This document shows, one piece after another, positions 7,970-11,916 of a DNA stretch of 11,916 bases. The stretch lies in NCBI GenBank assembly GCA_023227695.1, contig JALNVE010000063.1, positions 1 to 11,916 of the forward strand, given 5' to 3'. The position numbers were made by a program, and so were the translations under genes. The notes beneath the pieces are model-generated. The model had not been told where the DNA came from. It saw only the letters and a program-made list of their open reading frames with translations, and searched no databases. Each line of letters opens with the position of its first letter. Position 1 is the first letter of the stretch. The stretch is from Paludibacteraceae bacterium (GTDB taxonomy: Bacteria > Bacteroidota > Bacteroidia > Bacteroidales > Paludibacteraceae).

Positions 7970-8392
7970 TTATAATCTCAATTTGGGGGATAAAAAAAGA
8001 GGAACGGATATCTTATCGACATCCGCTCCCCAAATCAAGACCATGGAAATAAATTCCATAGTTCTTTTATTTGACAAACATTTAAAAGCCGCACATGGGT
8101 CACATGAGGAGACAACAGGGTTTAACAAGGCCAACAAACGGGCATTTGGTGAATCGTCCTCATCGGCACTTTCATCCATTTCCACTAACAAGCCAAAGCG
8201 TTGAGCCAAGAAACGCAGCTCCAAAACCAAACTAGCGTGAGATTTGCAGAGACTGCTTACTGCCACACAATTTTTCAGCTGACTAATTACAACCTCTTTA
8301 CCTACGCACGCAAACAATGAATACACTCTCCTCGACCAACGACGAAAATGCAAAACTTGACGATTGCAGTATCTACGATTGTTTTTTAACAT
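7970..8392 (-). CDS. Leader ORF upstream of bioB, HFRRWSRR-motif small protein
   Basis: A 140-residue frame from the ATG at 8392-8390; an in-frame TTG at 8398 lies 12 bases from AAAGGAAG and could be used instead. The N-terminus is basic and distinctive: NNRRYCNRQVLHFRRWSRR, then VYSLFACVGKEVVISQL. An acidic stretch (DESADEDDS) and a Cys-rich part (SSCDPCAAFKC) follow; seven Cys in all. No signal peptide or membrane segment. I do not know a function. I believe short Bacteroidales ORFs with a similar HFRRWSR-x-x-Y-x-x-F core exist, but this is memory, not a search. It begins about 24 bases after a good promoter's expected start point, its codons 120-134 overlap an intrinsic terminator, and its TAA is two bases from bioB's ATG. 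That layout suggests its translation regulates the biotin operon, whether or not the protein itself also acts. Confidence 0.6.
   Translation of the reverse strand: MLKNNRRYCNRQVLHFRRWSRRVYSLFACVGKEVVISQLKNCVAVSSLCKSHASLVLELRFLAQRFGLLVEMDESADEDDSPNARLLALLNPVVSSCDPCAAFKCLSNKRTMEFISMVLIWGADVDKISVPLFLSPKLRL
7992..8029 (-). terminator. Intrinsic terminator / attenuator ahead of bioB
   Basis: On the minus strand GGAGCGGAT (8029-8021) pairs with ATCCGTTCC (8009-8001) over nine base pairs with one G-U, around an 11-base loop, and is followed at once by TCTTTTTTTA. This is a classic Rho-independent terminator, yet it lies downstream of the operon promoter and 25 bases upstream of bioB, inside the leader ORF. 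ATTTGGGG (8035-8028) can also pair with CCCCAAAT (7988-7981), extending the structure towards the bioB start or partly competing with it. Confidence 0.75.
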
Positions 8393-8422
8393 CAGCAAAA
8401 AAGTTTATTGCTTCCTTTCTCA

Positions 8423-8454
8423 CAAAGATAACATTTTAAATATAGGATTCCAAA
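8423..8454 (-). promoter_or_regulatory. Promoter of the biotin operon
   Basis: On the minus strand TTTG (8454-8451), exactly 20 bases, then TATCTTTG (8430-8423): a full match to the Bacteroidetes consensus TTTG-N19-21-TAnnTTTG. Transcription should start near 8416, about 24 bases before the leader ORF's ATG. It lies in the 77-base gap after the C-S lyase gene. Confidence 0.75.
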
Positions 8455-8464
8455 AATATAACCA

Positions 8465-8483
8465 AAGCTTTACTTCAAAGCTT
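8465..8483 (-). terminator. Hairpin at the end of the C-S lyase gene, weak terminator
   Basis: AAGCTTT and AAAGCTT form a perfect 7-bp stem around a 5-base loop that includes the gene's TAA. The following minus-strand sequence, TGGTTATATTTTTGG, is only moderately T-rich and already contains the -33 box of the biotin promoter. Some read-through into the biotin operon is likely. Confidence 0.35.
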
Positions 8484-9636
8484 CCTGTAAACGGTCCAAA
8501 GCCTCAACCATAAAACAAGACGGAGAGGCTACATTCATACGCATAAAGCCCTCTCCTCCTGGACCAAAAGTAGCACCGTCGTTCAAGGCAAGATGCGCTT
8601 TGTCTACAAAGAGCTTCACCAAATTTTCCTGAGAAAGACCCAATTCCCTACAATCCAAGAAAACAAGGAAAGACGATTGAGGTCTCATCACTTTGATGGC
8701 CGACATGGACTTTTGAATTCGGTTATCCAAATAATCCACATTGCGCTGCACATAGTTCAGCATCTGGTTGAGCCAATCCTCGCCCGCATCCGTATAGGCT
8801 GCCATAAGGGCGATGAAGGCAAAAACATTTCCATATTGAAGATGCAGAGACTCTATAAAAGCAGTGAACTGGGTTCTGAGCTTCTCATCAGACGCCACAA
8901 AATAGGCCGAGCCCAAACCCGGCATATTAAATGCCTTGCTGGCAGACAAGAACGTGATGGTATGGGATGCCGCATAATCAGAAACCGTTGCGAAGACATT
9001 ATGACGGAAGCCTGGCAGAAACATATCTGCATGAATCTCATCAGAGAAAACGAGCACTCCGTACTCTTCACAAATATCGGAAAGTTGACGCAGCTCCTCT
9101 CTGCTCCAAATTCGTCCGCCCGGATTTTGAGGATTGCACAACATCAAGACTTTGCAGCCTTTCAAATCACGTCTCAAGGCATCAAAGTCCATATTAAACA
9201 GACCGTTATTCAACACGAGCGGGTTAACGACCAACTCTCGGCCACTTTGTTTCACCAAATCGAAAAAGGGAGGATAGACGGGCGACTGTACCATGACCTT
9301 GTCGCCGGGCGAAGTAAAGCAACGCAAACCCATCGCCATTCCAAGCACAACTCCAGGCACAAAACCGACCCACGAAGAATCTACCTTCCATGCATGGCGA
9401 CGAAACAGCCAAGCTGCAACAGAATCAGACCACCCTTCAGGATGAAGAGAGTAACCCAGCACCTCATGTTCACAACGGGAACGGATAGCGTCCATGATAA
9501 ACGAAGCTGTACGGAAGTCCATATCTGCCACCCATAGAGGCAGCAAATCATCGCGGTGCCATAAGAATTTGGCACCGTCCTCTTTTACTGAATCAGTTCC
9601 TTTTCTGTCTAATATCTCATCAAAATCGTACAACAT
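8470..9636 (-). CDS. patB: PatB/MalY-type cystathionine beta-lyase (C-S lyase aminotransferase)
   Basis: A 388-residue PLP enzyme of fold type I. PatB/MalY proteins cleave C-S bonds of cystathionine or cysteine-like substrates to pyruvate, ammonia and a thiol. Signatures are the N-terminal YDFDEILDRKGTDSVK, PLWVADMDF (about 33-41), QSPVYPPFF (about 117-125), CNPQNPGGRIW (about 167-177), FSDEIHADM (about 197-205) and the PLP Lys234 in LSASKAFNMPGL. FMRMNVASP near the end holds the carboxylate-binding Arg. Start and length are normal, with AAAGGAG 12 bases before the ATG. It lies upstream of, and codirectional with, the biotin operon, with its own promoter. Substrate cannot be told from sequence; methionine metabolism or sulfide release are both plausible. 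Confidence 0.9.
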   Translation of the reverse strand: MLYDFDEILDRKGTDSVKEDGAKFLWHRDDLLPLWVADMDFRTASFIMDAIRSRCEHEVLGYSLHPEGWSDSVAAWLFRRHAWKVDSSWVGFVPGVVLGMAMGLRCFTSPGDKVMVQSPVYPPFFDLVKQSGRELVVNPLVLNNGLFNMDFDALRRDLKGCKVLMLCNPQNPGGRIWSREELRQLSDICEEYGVLVFSDEIHADMFLPGFRHNVFATVSDYAASHTITFLSASKAFNMPGLGSAYFVASDEKLRTQFTAFIESLHLQYGNVFAFIALMAAYTDAGEDWLNQMLNYVQRNVDYLDNRIQKSMSAIKVMRPQSSFLVFLDCRELGLSQENLVKLFVDKAHLALNDGATFGPGGEGFMRMNVASPSCFMVEALDRLQEALK

Positions 9637-9669
9637 AACAAAACCTCACTCCTTTCTAATAATCATATA

Positions 9670-9701
9670 CAAATATCCCATTTATATGGGATAAAAGCAA
9701 A
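9670..9701 (-). promoter_or_regulatory. Promoter of the C-S lyase gene
   Basis: On the minus strand TTTG (9701-9698), 20 bases, then GATATTTG (9677-9670), one mismatch from TAnnTTTG, about 33 bases before the ATG. Spacing is exactly as expected for the primary Bacteroidetes sigma factor. Confidence 0.6.
9674..9693. promoter_or_regulatory. Palindromic operator candidate within the C-S lyase promoter
   Basis: TATCCCAT and ATGGGATA form a perfect 8-bp inverted repeat around TTAT. It fills the spacer between the -33 and -7 elements and overlaps the -7 element by four bases, the position expected of a repressor site. The symmetric 20-bp size suits a dimeric helix-turn-helix protein; none is encoded in the window. 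Confidence 0.5.
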
Positions 9702-9857
9702 ATTTATTTATCCCCGCCAGAAAAAGTTATTGAAATTTTAAAGTCCATAAAGTAAAAAGATACACAGCGACCCCTCTTCATGGACTCATCTTTTGAAATG
9801 TTGAAATTATGTTTATAACAAACCCAAGATTTGGGGAACTTATTAAAAGGAAAGAGC

Positions 9858-9865
9858 TATCTTTG
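9858..9865 (+). promoter_or_regulatory. -7 promoter element of dnaX
   Basis: TATCTTTG is a perfect TAnnTTTG match, 20 bases before the dnaX ATG. The nearest TTTG upstream (9830-9833) is 24 bases away, longer than the usual 19-21, so the -33 box is uncertain. Confidence 0.6.
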
Positions 9866-9885
9866 CAGACGTAAAAAAGCAGTTA

Positions 9886-10992
9886 ATGGAGAACTTTATT
9901 GTTTCGGCAAGGAAATATCGTCCGTCCACATTCGAAACGGTTGTGGGCCAGGGAGCTCTCACCAGTACGCTGAAGAACGCTATCGTAAGTAACCATCTTG
10001 CGCATGCATATCTCTTCTGCGGACCAAGAGGTGTGGGAAAGACTACCTGTGCGCGTATTTTCGCCAAGACAATCAACTGCATGAACCTGACTCCCGACCA
10101 CGAAGCCTGCAACGAATGCGAATCCTGCAAAGCCTTCAACGAGCAGCGTTCTTACAACATCCATGAGTTGGATGCGGCATCCAACAACTCCGTTGACAAT
10201 ATCCGTTCACTTATTGACCAGGTGCGTATCCCGCCTCAAATTGGCAAATACAGCGTCTACATTATCGATGAGGTGCACATGTTGTCATCTTCCGCATTCA
10301 ATGCTTTCTTAAAAACATTGGAAGAGCCACCAGAGCATGCCATCTTCATCTTGGCTACAACCGAGAAGCACAAGGTATTGCCTACTATCCTCTCCCGTTG
10401 TCAGATTTACGATTTCAACCGCATCAGTGTAAACGACACCATTGCTCACCTTCAGAACGTAGCTCAGAAGGAGGGCATCCAAGCAGAACCTGAAGCATTG
10501 AGCATCATTGCCCAAAAAGCCGACGGAGGTATGCGTGACGCATTGTCCATTTTTGACCAAATGGTTTCGTTCTGCGGAAACGAGATAACATACAAGAAAG
10601 TGATCCAGAACTTGAACGTTTTGGACTACGACTACCATTTTAAATTGGTTGATAATTTCTTAGCTGGAAACGTTACGGATTGTCTTCTGATTTTCAACGA
10701 GATATTGAGCAAAGGATTCGAGGCACAAGGTTTTGTGAACGGTTTGAGCGAACACTTCCGTAACCTATTGGTCAGCAAAGACCCACGTACTCTTCCTCTT
10801 TTGGAAGTAGGTGCCAACATCCAAGAAAACTATAAGAAACAAGCGACAGCCTGCAACGACCAATTCTTATTCAATGCGTTAAGGCTCACCAACGAATGCG
10901 ATCTCAACTACCGAATCAGTAAAAACAAGAGGTTACTGGTAGAATTGACGCTCATCCGATTGTGCCAACTCTCGGACGAAAAAAAAAAATGA
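9886..10992 (+). CDS. dnaX: DNA polymerase III subunit gamma/tau, zero-frame (gamma-like) product
   Basis: The clamp-loader ATPase. The zero frame gives 368 residues ending LSDEKKK-stop. Visible features are RPSTFETVVGQ (about 12-22), Walker A GPRGVGKTT (46-54), zinc ligands Cys65, Cys75, Cys78 and Cys81, LDAASNN (95-101), Walker B IIDEVHM (126-132), LKTLEEPP (142-149) and the SRCQ sensor motif (170-173). AAA+ domains I-II and the collar domain III are complete; the C-terminal tau part is absent from this frame. Bacteroidetes DnaX is normally near 600 residues in one frame, so this product alone is short. The frame ends in a run of eleven A, and the remaining domain follows in the +1 frame. 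Confidence 0.93.
   Translation: MENFIVSARKYRPSTFETVVGQGALTSTLKNAIVSNHLAHAYLFCGPRGVGKTTCARIFAKTINCMNLTPDHEACNECESCKAFNEQRSYNIHELDAASNNSVDNIRSLIDQVRIPPQIGKYSVYIIDEVHMLSSSAFNAFLKTLEEPPEHAIFILATTEKHKVLPTILSRCQIYDFNRISVNDTIAHLQNVAQKEGIQAEPEALSIIAQKADGGMRDALSIFDQMVSFCGNEITYKKVIQNLNVLDYDYHFKLVDNFLAGNVTDCLLIFNEILSKGFEAQGFVNGLSEHFRNLLVSKDPRTLPLLEVGANIQENYKKQATACNDQFLFNALRLTNECDLNYRISKNKRLLVELTLIRLCQLSDEKKK
10979..10989 (+). other. A11 slippery run at the dnaX frame junction
   Basis: Eleven consecutive A immediately precede the zero-frame TGA (10990-10992). Polymerase slippage losing one A, or gaining two, joins the upstream frame to the tau C-terminal frame. A -1 ribosomal slip instead reaches a TAG a few codons on. 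Long A-runs in dnaX are known to support transcriptional slippage in Thermus. A homopolymer miscount is the competing explanation. Confidence 0.6.
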
Positions 10993-11611
10993 TCTAGACG
11001 ATTGGGGCGACGAAGATCTATTCCAAATAGATAACTTCTTCACGCCTGACCAACCGGCAGCACCTGCACAAGCAAACAATCAAGGCAGACAAAACGCAGC
11101 ATCTGGGAAAACTCAGACGCAACAGACCGTGCAGCCTATCAAACGCATCCGACCAGAACAAATGCCAGGAGTCTCCATCAAAAAGATCCTCAACGGTGAT
11201 GCAGACAAAAAGGTAGACAACGGATTTGTACCTGTTGATGTAAAAAGCGAAAATCAGTTCAACGAACAAGATTTGCTCCGTGCTTGGAACGAATACATCA
11301 ACACCATTCCAGACAAGAAGATTCTTGTGACCACCATGCAGAGTTACAAACCTGCCATGAAAGACAACTTATTTATCGAAGTCTCCGTGGACAACCCTAT
11401 GCAGGAGAAGGAGCTTCTTAATGAGCGACCTTCTATTCTATCCTTTCTTTCTCAGAAACTTCAGAACGGAAAAATTCAGATGTACATCCGCATCATGGAA
11501 CAGACGGAGAACAAGAAGATGCTCTCGCCTAAAGACCGTTTTAAGAACATGATGGAAAACAACCAAGACTTAGCCAAACTGTTCAAAGAGCTGGAGTTGG
11601 AAATAGACTAA
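10991..11611 (+). CDS. dnaX: DnaX tau-specific C-terminal region in the +1 frame
   Basis: The +1 frame is open from inside the A-run to a TAA at 11609-11611. Read after the junction it gives DLDDWGDEDLFQIDNFF, then a Gln/Ala-rich linker and a conserved-looking domain: LLRAWNEYINTIPDKK, VSVDNPMQEKELL, LQNGKIQMYIRIMEQTE and SPKDRFKNMMENNQ. This is the C-terminal domain of Bacteroidetes DnaX as I know it. There is no good independent start before a GTG at 11129 and no ribosome binding site, so it is almost certainly a continuation of dnaX. Joining through a 10-A run would give a 574-residue protein, the expected tau length. No internal stop or decay is seen, which argues that the domain is still under selection. 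Confidence 0.85.
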   Translation, partial: DLDDWGDEDLFQIDNFFTPDQPAAPAQANNQGRQNAASGKTQTQQTVQPIKRIRPEQMPGVSIKKILNGDADKKVDNGFVPVDVKSENQFNEQDLLRAWNEYINTIPDKKILVTTMQSYKPAMKDNLFIEVSVDNPMQEKELLNERPSILSFLSQKLQNGKIQMYIRIMEQTENKKMLSPKDRFKNMMENNQDLAKLFKELELEID

Positions 11612-11849
11612 AATTGGATCAGAGAAAAAGTCCGTAGACAGCTTTAAACCATTTATGCAAAATTACGGATAATCTAATATCCGATCCGTCCATTTGTTTT
11701 TAAGATCGACTCTTGAATTTATTACGCATTAAATATCAATCAATTACAATACAAAACTTGCATTGATTATTTCATCATACATTTTCAATGTTGAAATATC
11801 AAGTCCTAAATAAGCGTTACAGGTTTTATTGGACAAACATACTATGATT
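11612..11849 (+). other. AT-rich non-coding stretch after dnaX
   Basis: No convincing ORF, promoter pair or tRNA was seen in these 238 bases. A small hairpin, CGGATA-ATCTAA-TATCCG (11666-11683), precedes a T-rich patch by eight bases and could be a poor dnaX terminator. Other short inverted repeats here (AATCAAT/ATTGATT, TTTCAA/TTGAAA) are what AT-rich sequence gives by chance. Confidence 0.4.
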
Positions 11850-11893
11850 TATCCATTCCAGCAAGCTAGCTTGCTGGAATGGATATTTTTTTT
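11850..11893 (+). terminator. Strong rightward intrinsic terminator
   Basis: TATCCATTCCAGCAAG and its exact complement form a 16-bp stem around CTAG (11850-11885), followed by eight T. The other strand has no T-run after the hairpin, so it acts rightward only. It lies 238 bases after dnaX and ends either a long dnaX 3' region or a small unrecognised transcript. Confidence 0.85.
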
Positions 11894-11916
11894 GATTTGT
11901 ATTTTTTTATTTTGAC

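Noticed and set aside
8372..8422. A GTG-started 16-codon upstream frame ahead of the leader ORF
   Set aside because: Its GTG overlaps the end of the -7 element, upstream of the expected transcription start, so it would not be in the mRNA.
8593..9537. A 314-codon open frame on the plus strand opposite the C-S lyase gene
   Set aside because: The minus-strand frame has all PatB/MalY motifs; the antisense frame has no recognisable domain, its own promoter or ribosome site, and is rich in His, Arg and Gln as shadow frames often are.
9742..9786. AGTCCAT/ATGGACT inverted repeat between the C-S lyase gene and dnaX
   Set aside because: Only 7-bp arms with a 31-base spacer and no T-run; too weak to call as a terminator or operator.
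10979..10995. E. coli-style -1 ribosomal frameshifting at the dnaX A-run
   Set aside because: A -1 slip reads ATG ATC TAG after the run and stops; it cannot reach the tau frame, which needs +1 or -2.
11834..11841. Minus-strand TATGTTTG resembling a -7 element
   Set aside because: No -33 partner at the right spacing and no gene downstream on that strand; chance match in AT-rich DNA.
1..11916. tRNA, rRNA, CRISPR arrays, insertion sequences, defence or phage genes
   Set aside because: Gaps between genes were read on both strands; none holds cloverleaf patterns, spaced direct repeats, transposase motifs or terminal inverted repeats.

Overview
This window reads as chromosomal DNA of an anaerobic Bacteroidetes bacterium, most likely Bacteroidales. 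Four signs point that way: promoter elements of the TAnnTTTG (-7) type, with TTTG (-33) partners at two genes; weak Shine-Dalgarno signals; a GSCFA-family protein and a coiled-coil OmpA/MotB-like lipoprotein; and a DnaX whose C-terminal domain is of the Bacteroidetes type. I could not identify the genus from sequence alone.

Layout, left to right. Positions 1-182 hold the tail of a rightward ORF that resembles the C-terminus of a sugar-nucleotide epimerase, and possibly the first codons of a leftward gene. Positions 293-2275 hold two leftward genes, a GSCFA protein and an OmpA-domain lipoprotein with its own promoter. Positions 2406-8454 are a complete leftward biotin locus. In order of transcription it has a promoter, a 140-codon leader ORF, then bioB, bioA, bioF, bioG, bioC and bioD. 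Together these cover pimelate-moiety synthesis (BioC methylates malonyl-ACP, BioG removes the methyl ester) and ring assembly (BioF, BioA, BioD, BioB). Positions 8470-9636 hold a leftward PatB/MalY-type C-S lyase with a palindromic operator candidate inside its promoter. Positions 9886-11611 hold rightward dnaX, split into two frames at a run of eleven A. A strong rightward terminator lies at 11850-11893.

Two arrangements stand out. First, the biotin operon appears to be controlled by attenuation. A textbook intrinsic terminator (9-bp stem and U-tract) lies inside the last codons of the leader ORF, whose stop codon is two bases from the bioB start. Ribosomes completing the leader would be expected to melt the hairpin and feed into bioB. 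The leader protein carries an HFRRWSRR motif that I believe recurs in small Bacteroidales proteins. Second, dnaX ends its zero frame at A11-TGA, while the tau-type C-terminal domain continues intact in the +1 frame. Loss of one A or gain of two by polymerase slippage would give full-length tau; ordinary -1 ribosomal frameshifting would not. A homopolymer sequencing error is the main alternative.

No tRNA, rRNA, CRISPR array, insertion sequence or phage gene was seen. No stretch longer than about 300 bases lacks a gene.
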